Position numbers and translations under genes: made by a program. From Paulinella micropora (Eukaryota; Cercozoa; Imbricatea; Euglyphida): a DNA stretch of 22,074 nucleotides. The notes beneath the pieces are model-generated. The model was not told where the DNA came from and searched no databases. It saw nothing but the letters and a program-made list of their open reading frames with translations. The stretch spans positions 284,065-306,138 of the forward strand of contig BJOX01000353.1 in NCBI GenBank assembly GCA_009731375.1, in the 5' to 3' direction. Position 1 is the first letter of the stretch. Every line of letters starts with the position of its first letter. Below, piece by piece: positions 1 to 8,660 of the stretch.

Positions 1-26
1 GAGCTGCCTCGAAACCCCACCCATAA

Positions 27-188
27 CAATCTGGTGTCTGCTGGGTCCTGGGCTATCAACCAGCATATGCGGAGTTTAAGATCTTTTACGCGCGCAACGA
101 CCCTCCTCCCCAGCATCTACCACCAAAGGGTTATGAGTTGGCGTCACAGTTTAACGCCTTGAGGCCATGGGGCTGGAACTCTGTTTAG
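27..188 (+). other. Short open stretch, possible 3' end of a coding region
   Basis: After a TAA at 24-26 this frame stays open for 53 codons to a TAG at 186-188. The translation looks protein-like, not repeat-like: it contains FKIFYARNDPPPQ and ends in FNALRPWGWNSV. It has no convincing start and no close AG acceptor that would define an exon. It could be the last piece of a host exon, the 3' end of an upstream transposon, or chance. I do not recognise the family. The rest of 1-273 shows nothing else. Confidence 0.2.
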
Positions 189-273
189 CAAGTGTGACTA
201 GGTTTTTTCATCGGGATTTCCCTCAAATATGTCACAGTCAACACTCCAAGGCAGATTTACTATATCTGAGGCG

Positions 274-312
274 AATAATAATAATAATAATAACAATAAT
301 AATAATTCTAAC

Positions 313-358
<46 letters not shown>

Positions 359-391
359 GTAATAATAATAATAATAATAACAATAGTAATA

Positions 392-472
<81 letters not shown>

Positions 473-483
473 TAATAATAATA
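274..483 (-). repeat. (AAT)n microsatellite, (ATT)n tail of SINE A copy 1
   Basis: This is a long AAT run with scattered AAC and AGT interruptions. On the minus strand it directly follows the 3' end of the first SINE body, so it reads as that element's (ATT)n tail, probably lengthened by slippage. All long open frames here are homopolymer translations and are not genes. Confidence 0.85.
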
Positions 484-715
484 GTGCTTGTCTGTCAATG
501 GCTGATGCAAATCTGCACATGCGCCTCCATCGTCTCACCCGTGAGGGGAGTACGAAGAATTGACGATAGGCTCTAATGACACCCCGCAAGGGCAGTTCCA
601 ACACTTCCAGACGGACCGGTATGTTCAATGAAAATACTGGTGGCACCGACGGGAATCGAACTGGCGACAGGGCCCAGATGGTAGAACTTGACCACTGGGC
701 TATCACGGTGTCCAT
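484..715 (-). mobile_element. tRNA-derived SINE, family A, copy 1
   Basis: Read on the minus strand, the element starts at 715 with a tRNA-like head. It has an A-box-like TAGCCCAGTGG and a B-box-like AGTTCGATTCC about 40 bp apart, the internal RNA polymerase III promoter layout. A body of about 150 bp follows, ending in GAGGCGCATGTGCAG...CATTGACAG and then an (ATT)n tail at 483-274. The unit recurs at 889-1125, 1918-2159 and 2291-2560. It encodes no protein and would depend on a LINE partner for movement. Which tRNA gave the head is not clear, because the T-stem pairs poorly. Confidence 0.8.
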
Positions 716-802
716 AAAATAATAATAATAATGATGATAATAATGATTATAATGATGATGATGATAATAATAATAATTTTGATGATAATAATAATAATTT
801 TG

Positions 803-838
<36 letters not shown>

Positions 839-849
839 GTAATAATAGT

Positions 850-888
<39 letters not shown>
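716..888 (-). repeat. (AAT)n microsatellite with GATG and TTTTGAT interruptions
   Basis: This AAT tract is the tail of SINE A copy 2. Near 770-810 it contains repeated interruptions of the form AATTTTGATGAT. The same interruption pattern occurs at about 2640-2700, beside copy 4. That sharing argues for duplication of the whole block. Confidence 0.8.
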
Positions 889-889
<1 letters not shown>

Positions 890-1123
890 GTGGTGCTTCT
901 CTGTCAATGGCTGATGCAAATCTGCACATGCGCCTCCATCGTCTCACCCGTGAGGGGAGTACGAAAAATTGACGATAGGCTCTAATGACACCCCCGCAAG
1001 GGCAGTTCCAACACTTCCAGACGGACCGGTATGTTCAATGAAAATACTGGTGGCACCGACGGGAATCGAACTGGCGACAGGGCCCAGATGGTAGAACTTG
1101 ACCACTGGGCTATCACGGTGTCC

Positions 1124-1125
<2 letters not shown>
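889..1125 (-). mobile_element. tRNA-derived SINE, family A, copy 2
   Basis: This is nearly identical to copy 1 along its whole length. The differences I can see are isolated, for example one A/G change near 966 and one extra C in the run near 993. It has the same A and B boxes near its 5' end (minus strand, starting at 1125), the same body and the same 3' segment. Its tail lies at 888-716. Confidence 0.8.

Positions 1126-1183
<58 letters not shown>
1126..1183 (-). repeat. (AAT)n microsatellite, tail of element B
   Basis: This is a nearly pure AAT run between the head of SINE A copy 2 and the 3' end of element B, in the position of B's (ATT)n tail. Confidence 0.75.
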
Positions 1184-1285
1184 GACTTATCAGTCAATTG
1201 GCCTTTGGTCCTGTCGGACATGTGCCTCCATTGGTATCACGGGGCCGTTCGGTGACGCGGCTCCGCTCCAAAGACTCGACTGGCG
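1184..1285 (-). mobile_element. Short SINE-like element B, probably 5'-truncated
   Basis: About 100 bp lies between two AAT tracts. On the minus strand it begins CGCCAGTCGAGTC, resembling the T-arm part of the family A head (CGCCAGTTCGATTCC). It ends TGGAGGCACATG...CCAATTGACTG followed by the (ATT)n tail. The 3' segment matches those of families A and C while the middle is different. It is most simply a 5'-truncated member of a sister SINE family. Confidence 0.55.
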
Positions 1286-1848
<563 letters not shown>

Positions 1849-1880
1849 NNNNNNNNNNNNNNNNNNNNNNNNNNNNNNNN
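1849..1880. other. Assembly gap (32 N)
   Basis: Thirty-two consecutive N separate element C copy 2 from an AAT tract. Confidence 0.99.
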
Positions 1881-1917
1881 AATAATAATAATAATAATAA
1901 TAACAATAATAATAATA
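1881..1917 (-). repeat. (AAT)n microsatellite, tail of SINE A copy 3
   Basis: A short AAT run immediately after the gap, next to the 3' end of SINE A copy 3. Confidence 0.7.
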
Positions 1918-2159
1918 GTGCTTCTCTGTCAATGGCTGATGCAAATCTGCATATGCGCCTCCATCGTCTCACCCGCGAGGGGAGTACGAAGATTTGACGA
2001 TAGGCTCTACTGACACCCCCGCAAGGCAGCTCCAAGCCTTCCAGACAGACCAATACTTTCAAAGAAAATATCCTTTGAAAATACTGGCACCGACGGGAAT
2101 CGAACTGGCGACAGGTCCCAGATGGTAGACCTTAACCACTGGGCTATCGCGGTGCCAGT
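1918..2159 (-). mobile_element. tRNA-derived SINE, family A, copy 3 (divergent subfamily)
   Basis: This copy has the same architecture as copies 1 and 2 but is more diverged. Its head begins GGCACCG and closes CGGTGCC, so the acceptor-stem halves still pair over 7 bp, unlike the GGACACCG start of the other copies. The A-box TAGCCCAGTGG and B-box AGTTCGATTCC are intact. Near 2060-2080 it differs from the others (CAAAGAAAATATCCTTTG). It likely represents an older or separate subfamily. Confidence 0.75.
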
Positions 2160-2560
<401 letters not shown>

Positions 2561-2647
<87 letters not shown>

Positions 2648-2693
2648 TTTGATGATAATAATAATAATTTTGATGATAATAATAATAATTTTG

Positions 2694-2738
<45 letters not shown>

Positions 2739-2756
2739 GTAGTAATAATAATAATG
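2561..2756. repeat. (AAT)n microsatellite with TTTTGAT interruptions
   Basis: This AAT tract lies beyond the 5' end of SINE A copy 4. Several AATTTTGATGAT interruptions near 2640-2700 match those at about 770-810. It could be the tail of a lost element or part of a duplicated block. Confidence 0.75.
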
Positions 2757-2820
2757 ATAGCGATATCACCACCGCTACCATCAGCATCATCATCGACAAC
2801 AACAAAAACATCACCACCAC

Positions 2821-2851
<31 letters not shown>

Positions 2852-3028
2852 CAACAACAACAACCACAACCACAACAACAGCCACAACACCAACAACAAC
2901 ACCAACAACAACAACACCAACAACAACACCAACAACAACAACACCACCACCTCCACCAACAACAACAACAGCAGCAGCAACACCAACAACAATTGAACAA
3001 CAACAATTGAACAGAACAGCAACAATTC

Positions 3029-3071
<43 letters not shown>

Positions 3072-3127
3072 GCAACAACAACAACAACAACAACAATTGA
3101 ACAACAACAACAACAACAACAACACAC
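2757..3127. repeat. Compound (CAA)n/(CCA)n/(CAG)n microsatellite
   Basis: The AAT tract passes into CAC/CAT and then into long CAA runs with CCA and CAG interruptions, including the repeated short word AACAATTGAACA near 2990-3010 and 3095. Frames through it give polyglutamine, polyasparagine or polythreonine and lack convincing starts. I treat it as non-coding. Confidence 0.85.
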
Positions 3128-3269
3128 AGATCACACCCATTCTCTCTTTAACACAAAAACCAAAGCCATGCAACAGAAAACAACACCCAAACAATAAACA
3201 GAACCCCCCCCCCCAAACCTTAAAAAAGGCGGAAAAACATTTGAACTTGAAAATTTCAAGTCAAGTTTA

Positions 3270-3450
3270 AGTGTAGAAATTTGAACTTGACATTTTAAAA
3301 TTTGATAAATTACATTAGGTTGCATGCATTTTGATGTAAAACAACATGAAAACGAAAAGGAACCAACCTCAACCAAGTTAGAGCCCAACCGGAAACTGCT
3401 CGCTCAGTGGACGTGTAAAGGTTGCAACGGTAACCAATTGCTTTTAAAAA
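3270..3450 (+). repeat. Diverged direct repeat, left copy
   Basis: This segment shares an ordered series of matches with 3640-3830: TTTTGATGTAAAACAACAT against TTTTGGTGTAAACACAACAT, then CTCAACCAAGTTAGAGC against CTCAATCAAGTTAGAAGC, then TTTTAAAAA near the end. Identity is moderate, so the duplication is old. No coding potential is evident. Confidence 0.55.
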
Positions 3451-3639
3451 TGATTCGCATTGTTTTATTCAGTTAAAATGTTTCATTTTGAAAGAAAGCA
3501 AAAGCAAGAACAGTAATATTAATATTAGATAGGATCTGTCATTGTCTGTCCATGTTGATTAATCACTGAGCTACTAGTGCTTCACATTCAGAACTTGACC
3601 GGTGCCACCCGCAAACTTGAAAAATTTTAATTTAAATTT

Positions 3640-3830
3640 GAATATGAATTGCAATTTGAGTTAATATTATTAATTTTGAATTAAATAAATTAAAGTACAT
3701 ACGTTTTGGTGTAAACACAACATTTATAAAAACAGAGAGAAACTAAACTCAATCAAGTTAGAAGCACACCTCAGCAAAGAAAGGGGCTACGGTGACTGCA
3801 AAATAGTTTTAAAAAACTGCTGTAACGACG
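3640..3830 (+). repeat. Diverged direct repeat, right copy
   Basis: This is the partner of 3270-3450, in the same orientation about 370 bp downstream, with small indels. Both copies are preceded by AT-rich sequence containing words such as AACTTGAAAA and TTTGAA. Confidence 0.55.
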
Positions 3831-4933
3831 GAGCAGTGGAAATTCAACCAAATTTGTTTAAAGTTTTTTTTCAAAGATATGAATTCAGTGAGGTGAAATC
3901 TTTTTGTTTTTATTAAAATAATATTAATAGAAACAATATACTACAGCCATGAAGTTTCAAACTTTCATATTTCAACTCAAGTTGCATGCGGTTAATTAAC
4001 TTCCGTGGCACACGTTATCCTGTCACTGAACCGTGCCCAGACCAGACCTACGACAAGACAAAACGATTGAGTCCTGGCTTCTAGTCTCAGTTTTTGAAAA
4101 AAAAGTATATAAGAAAAAATCATTAATTCGCGGCCCGGATGCCATGATGATTCTTGTTAGTTTGTAGTGATCAAGTTCACTGTCTTACTGAGTCATAATT
4201 ATCAACATCGTTGTTCAAACTTCATTAATAGAAAATGTAAGAACGTGACGACTGTTATAGTGACTCAATATTTAATTATATAACAACTATCTCAAATCGA
4301 GTTGTAGAATGCCAGTGGAATACCTAACGTAGAAGGCGTATTCCTCATTCTCAGTGACAAGTCGTTAGATAGTTGCCAGTTATATATATTATTAAATATT
4401 AATATTAAGTCACCGTAGGCTGTAACACGATTCAATTTCCGACCCTGACCAAAAATTTCAATACTAAGGCTAGTCTTGGAGCTCAATACTGATAACTGTC
4501 AATTTCAAGTTTAAATTTAATTAATCGAAATATCATAGTAATATTATCTTATTTTAATAAAGCAATGTTTATTGCCGGGTGACTGTTTTACTTGAATTTA
4601 TCAATTTGACATTTCCATCTAACTTAATATTTGGTTGTGATTGGTGACCCACCAAACTTTACCTTGCTCACTGAGGGCCGAAAAATTTTCCCAATAATGT
4701 TCAACTTAATAGACTCATGATTGGTCGCCCGGTCGGAAGCTGAGCTAATAATATCAGACTGAGCACCTTAATGACCGGCCAAAACCTTTACCGTTGATAA
4801 GACTCACTCTTTCAAGCCTTTGACCGGTTCATTAGATTCTCCTCTGCACGACGTTTCGAGGCTTCACTAACTAGTTTTCGATTTCGTCAGTCAGAAATGA
4901 TTTCAAACGATCAGTTCAAAGTTCTTTTTAGCT

Positions 4934-4937
4934 ATTG
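4934..4937. repeat. Target-site duplication ATTG, left copy
   Basis: ATTG immediately precedes the 5' LTR and recurs at 15562-15565 immediately after the 3' LTR. A fifth base does not match on either side, so the duplication is 4 bp. Confidence 0.7.
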
Positions 4938-5175
4938 TGTAGGCATCACCCCCCGGATAGCCGGTAAAAAGTACCTTTTCCTGGTGACAGGTGCACCAGC
5001 TTGTTTTTCAGTATTATTTGTCCGGATTTGGACCTGATGCCATTTTATTCCTGGTCTGTTGCCGTTCTCCTTTTTGGCTTCACTGAGCTAATACAACGAG
5101 ACATCATTCTCATTCTTGAGGACTGTGTTTGGTTGTATTACCGACTTTTTACGAGCTATCGTTGGGGGCAGTACA
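4938..5175 (+). repeat. 5' LTR (238 bp)
   Basis: It begins TGTAGGCATC and ends GCAGTACA, so the ends are the inverted tetranucleotides TGTA and TACA. It matches 15318-15561 except for substitutions at 4971, 5041, 5063 and 5067 and a 6-bp TAATAT insertion in the right copy. A small hairpin is possible at 4981-4999 (CTGGTG, 7-nt loop, CACCAG). I see no clear TATA box and no AATAAA inside the LTR, so the U3/R/U5 limits cannot be set. It should supply promoter and 3'-end signals. Confidence 0.95.
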
Positions 5176-5960
5176 TTTGGAGTCCACATCACTAGGGTGA
5201 TTTCTTTCTGCTTTGCCACACAGGCAACAGAGTGAATTTTCACTGACCTGTCTCACACGGGGACGTCAGACGAAAACAAATACTCCAACACAGCTCCCTC
5301 ATAACTCTTTCACAAAACAAATAATTTGATTGGTCTCAAGCAGGTGTCTCGTACCCTCTAGCCCAATCAGTATCTGTGTGCTCACAAGGAGACATCAGAT
5401 ACAAACTCTCTGTCGTTCTTGCTGTTCTCACACAGAGACCAAGAAGAAGGAGGTGGACAGAAGAGTGAAGGAACACACACAAAACACAAACAAGCATAGG
5501 GACAGGAGCACAACACTCTACCCTTCTAGTTTGTGCATTTATCTGCATTATCTCACACATACGTCAGAGTATTTTTGCAAATCTCTGATCGTTTTCTAAA
5601 GGTAGGTCTGAGAACCTATCCGACCGACTGTCGACTTCTCAAGGAGAGCTTTTCTAGCTTCTCTATTACTATCTGTGTGTAGGTCCAAGTGCCTCATACT
5701 AGATACAATATAGAAAAGAAGGAGGAGAAAGTAATCTGAGTAAGGAGAACAAGAAATCGGAGAAAGTCTCAAAGACTATTTTTCTCAAACAAAAACAAAC
5801 ATACAAACAGTGTTTCATAGAGGACAGGGAATCTTATCCTACCCTCTCTATTAGTTTCTCTCTTCACTAGTCAATCGACTGAAGGAGGAACAGAACACAA
5901 ACGAACAAAAACCAAACATAGGAGCTGACACTGTCTCCTGTTGATCACTACTACGACATC
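5176..5960 (+). other. Long ATG-free 5' leader of the retrotransposon
   Basis: This is 785 nt from the LTR end to the gag ATG. I read every line and found no ATG on the plus strand. The ATG-free stretch extends back into the LTR to about 5040. It has recurring words such as TCTCACAC followed by ACGTCAGA or ACATCAGA (5250-5270, 5380-5400, 5550-5570) and purine-rich stretches near 5440 and 5715. It would contain the packaging signal. A donor-like AAAGGTAGGT at 5598-5607 and a pyrimidine-rich stretch ending CACTAG at 5870 could bound a leader intron. Confidence 0.75.
5178..5195 (+). promoter_or_regulatory. Primer-binding site candidate
   Basis: Two bases after the LTR comes TGGAGTCCACATCACTAG. 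It starts with TGG, as expected for pairing with a tRNA 3' CCA end, and has the usual spacing. It implies a U discriminator base before CCA. I could not match it to any tRNA I know, so the primer may be unusual, lineage-specific or a tRNA fragment. Confidence 0.6.
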
Positions 5961-8660
5961 ATGTCGACAGAGACCGCCGAAGTGAGTGAATTCTCGGAGG
6001 CAGATCAAAGAAGAGAAGAAGAAGAAGCAGGAGGAGGAGGAGGAAGAGGATTGAATGAAGGAGGAGGAGGAGGATTGAATGAAGGAGGAGGAGGAGATGA
6101 AGGAGTAGGAGGAGGAGTAGAAGAGGGCTGGGATGATGAAGGAAGATATGGAGGAGACGAAGATGAAGGAGGATTTGAACAAGAAGAGACGGGAGGAGGA
6201 GGAGCATATGGTAATCCCTTACCACCTGCCTACACGGGAGGAGGAGGACGAAAAATGATCGACTTGATTCATAGTGATGGAGAGGAGATCACAGTGGAGG
6301 AACAACAGTGGGTGCAAGACCACTATGACCTCACTAAAAAAGAGTTTGATAACAAGATGGGGGTAGAGAAGGATACCTATGTGTGGATCCCTCAGGATCA
6401 AAGAAGAGAGAAAAGTCGTGCTAAAAAGGATGTCTATATCCTATTATCAAACACAGCACAGCTCCTCGGCAAACTGGTCTCTGATCCAGAAGAGAGAAAG
6501 AAGATACAGCATATCAAGTTTGGGGACACACACACCCACCTTGAATTACTCGATGCTATCTTTGGGGTGTACACTCAAACCCTGATTTGGGAACGTACAT
6601 ACGGCCCACGATGTGAGGGTTACCTCCAGTACACAAACCCAAGAGCAACGGCCAGATTCCTCGCGACTGGTCAGGAGGCAGTCGATGTAACAAAAATGAA
6701 GACCAATCTGGGTTCGAAAAACTCGAGTGGCATATTTCATTTTTTTACAATGGAAATAAAGGCCTTGGAGGAGGGGAAGGCAGAGATGGAAAAAAGCATT
6801 AAGGCAGCAGGAGAAACTCATCCTGTGATTGATGAGTTAGAGAAGACCGACAGAGTTCTGACCAAGATCAGACTGTTGATGGGTGCGTTACTGCACAAGG
6901 AGGCATGGAAGAGATGGATTCCTACCAAGGATCACTCTGTCCTTAAATCACTTAGTAACGCACCACCGGTCGCCAACAAAGCAGGTGTTGACCAATATGT
7001 GGAGAAATATAATTTTCTCAGATCTGCTTCTGAATTGGTGGCCTTTATCACTCATGCTCAAAAGCTGGTGATATCTGAGAAGAAGAAGGCGAAAGAGAAT
7101 GAGGAGTTCGAGAAGACGATGAGACTGGAAAGAATGAAAGCAAAAGTGAGTGGTGCAAAGACACACCCTCCGACATATTTGACCCCACCAGCTCCTGCCC
7201 CACCAGCCCCTGCACCCTCGGGCTCAACTACGGTGGTGGTCACAAACACGGAGAAGAAGGACAGACAGAACATCATAAATGCCTTCAAGGGGAAGAAAGG
7301 AGGAGTGGCAAGTCTCATGCTATATGCCAAGACGAGCTCAGACAAAGACTCTGATGCTTCGCTTTTGAGCAAGCTCAAAGAGATCAATGCCTGCATGAAG
7401 GCTTTTCCTTGCGACGAAACGCAGGAATACGAGGCCCTTGTTACTGTTTTTGACCAATCTCTAGTCTCGGAGGGATTTGATCTGACACAGTACAAGTTTT
7501 TGAGAAAGAAGGAGGAGATTAAGAGAAACAATGCAACAGGCCTAGACGCTCAGTGTGAACTGGCGGTGGCCACACTCATTTCATATTTTCAATCTCATGG
7601 ATACCAGCATCTCTGCACTGGTACTCTCATAGGATTTGAAATCTTTGAGACAGTGGCGATGAGTTTGAGGAGTGCTGTTGGCTTGGCGGCGACCCTTACG
7701 GAGGTAGTTTCCTCCTATGGGCTATTCTATGGCCGCAAGTCGATCATCCTCTATTTCTTTTCGGCGTTACACACAGTTAACCCGAGTAAGCTTACTCAGC
7801 TCATACAACAATGCTCGACGTTTAGCTCAGTGAAGTCCAAGAACTTCCTCGAGACACACGTGTTCGAAAATACGGTTCAAAGCGTTGCTCCGTCAGCACT
7901 GTTTCAAGAAGTGATGAGTGCATGCTCAAACATGGACTCGCTCACGGAGGCACATACGGCACAGGCAGGCGGTGTACCTGTTGGCGCACAAGCCACGTAC
8001 ACAAACAGAGTTGCCGGTTGGAAGAGACAGAGAGAGCCAGACCTGAAGACCGCATGTTGGAGGTGGTTCGCGGGCTTGCAGTGTAAGGCACAGATGGAGA
8101 ACAGAGACTGCTCTTTCAATCATGATAGGCAGAACCCAACAGCAAGGGCAAATTTTCTGAGCAGGACGGAAGGCAAGGAACCGGGCCTTTTCAATATGCT
8201 TCAGATTGCCGCTGTGAACGAAGGTTGGTATGCCAATATGTGTGATGATGAGGAGTTACGAGAGGCAATCATTACCTACATGAAGAGGATGAAGGAGAAG
8301 AAGGAGGAAAGGGAGAGACAAAAGAACTTAAAGGCCTCTCAAAGAGGACGAGAAGGAGGAGCAGGAGCAGCAGGAGGAGGAGGAGGAGGAGGAGGAGGAG
8401 GACGAGGACGAGGAACATGGAGAGGAGCCTCGAGGTGGCAGGGAACCCCTCAGAGAGGAAGAGGAGGAGGTCGGGGATATACCCCTTATGGAGGGAGAGC
8501 TGTTCGAGCTCCAGCCCCCCCACCCAGAGGAGGAGGAGGCTCGTGGGCAAGCTCCAACCCAAATTTCGGTCGAGCTCAGGCCTACAACACTGCCTCGGAG
8601 ACCGATACGTCATCCTACCCGGACACTACTCAAGGTAATCGTTTCGAGGTGGTGGAATGA
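5961..8660 (+). CDS. gag: Gag polyprotein with CCCH zinc finger and RG-rich tail
   Basis: This is the structural Gag of 899 residues, expected to form the cytoplasmic particle and bind genomic RNA. The ATG at 5961 is the first in the leader and has A at -3. Residues 1-97 are acidic and glycine-rich, with PPAY at 88-91. Residues about 100-390 are predominantly charged and helical-looking. A proline-rich linker with PPTY at 403-406 follows, then a second helical region to about 670. C699, C708, C717 and H721 form a C-x8-C-x8-C-x3-H pattern, unlike the retroviral CCHC knuckle. The tail from about 790 is rich in RG/RGG. I see no clear major homology region. It is long for a Ty3/gypsy Gag, usually a few hundred residues. 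Its place before an in-frame pol makes Gag secure; the domain details are inference. Confidence 0.88.
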   Translation: MSTETAEVSEFSEADQRREEEEAGGGGGRGLNEGGGGGLNEGGGGDEGVGGGVEEGWDDEGRYGGDEDEGGFEQEETGGGGAYGNPLPPAYTGGGGRKMIDLIHSDGEEITVEEQQWVQDHYDLTKKEFDNKMGVEKDTYVWIPQDQRREKSRAKKDVYILLSNTAQLLGKLVSDPEERKKIQHIKFGDTHTHLELLDAIFGVYTQTLIWERTYGPRCEGYLQYTNPRATARFLATGQEAVDVTKMKTNLGSKNSSGIFHFFTMEIKALEEGKAEMEKSIKAAGETHPVIDELEKTDRVLTKIRLLMGALLHKEAWKRWIPTKDHSVLKSLSNAPPVANKAGVDQYVEKYNFLRSASELVAFITHAQKLVISEKKKAKENEEFEKTMRLERMKAKVSGAKTHPPTYLTPPAPAPPAPAPSGSTTVVVTNTEKKDRQNIINAFKGKKGGVASLMLYAKTSSDKDSDASLLSKLKEINACMKAFPCDETQEYEALVTVFDQSLVSEGFDLTQYKFLRKKEEIKRNNATGLDAQCELAVATLISYFQSHGYQHLCTGTLIGFEIFETVAMSLRSAVGLAATLTEVVSSYGLFYGRKSIILYFFSALHTVNPSKLTQLIQQCSTFSSVKSKNFLETHVFENTVQSVAPSALFQEVMSACSNMDSLTEAHTAQAGGVPVGAQATYTNRVAGWKRQREPDLKTACWRWFAGLQCKAQMENRDCSFNHDRQNPTARANFLSRTEGKEPGLFNMLQIAAVNEGWYANMCDDEELREAIITYMKRMKEKKEERERQKNLKASQRGREGGAGAAGGGGGGGGGGRGRGTWRGASRWQGTPQRGRGGGRGYTPYGGRAVRAPAPPPRGGGGSWASSNPNFGRAQAYNTASETDTSSYPDTTQGNRFEVVE
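8052..8126 (+). other. CCCH-type zinc-finger motif in Gag
   Basis: Codons 699-721 of gag spell CWRWFAGLQC, then KAQMENRDC, then SFNH, giving C-x8-C-x8-C-x3-H. Eukaryotic CCCH fingers are typically C-x7-9-C-x4-6-C-x3-H and bind RNA. Here the second spacing is a little longer. The aromatic residues between the first two cysteines and before the final histidine fit the family. Confidence 0.65.
8658..8660 (+). promoter_or_regulatory. Leaky UGA stop between gag and pol (probable readthrough site)
   Basis: The gag stop is TGA followed by CTG. Pol continues in the same frame with no further stop until 14472. UGA followed by C is known as a readthrough-prone context. The sequence just downstream is purine-rich (8664-8690), and AGAGGAAG at 8677-8684 could pair with CTTCCTCT at 8754-8761. 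I see no compact pseudoknot. Confidence 0.6.

Larger units (their letters stand above)
3128..4937. other. AT-rich non-coding DNA left of the retrotransposon
   Basis: I find no supportable gene in these 1.8 kb. Frames are short and often start at non-ATG codons. It holds a C9 run near 3207, a diverged direct repeat (annotated separately) and otherwise unstructured AT-rich sequence. Its last four bases, ATTG, are one copy of the element's target duplication. Confidence 0.7.

Noticed and set aside
3007-3270. Polyglutamine-rich frame
   Set aside because: It starts at TTG inside a CAA microsatellite and has no recognisable non-repeat domain.
5330-5599. An 89-codon frame in the leader as an upstream gene
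   Set aside because: It begins at TTG, and the leader contains no ATG.
8658-8660. UGA read as a normal sense codon under a variant genetic code
   Set aside because: Tryptophan is encoded by TGG throughout, no in-frame TGA occurs elsewhere in gag or pol, and pol itself ends in TGA.
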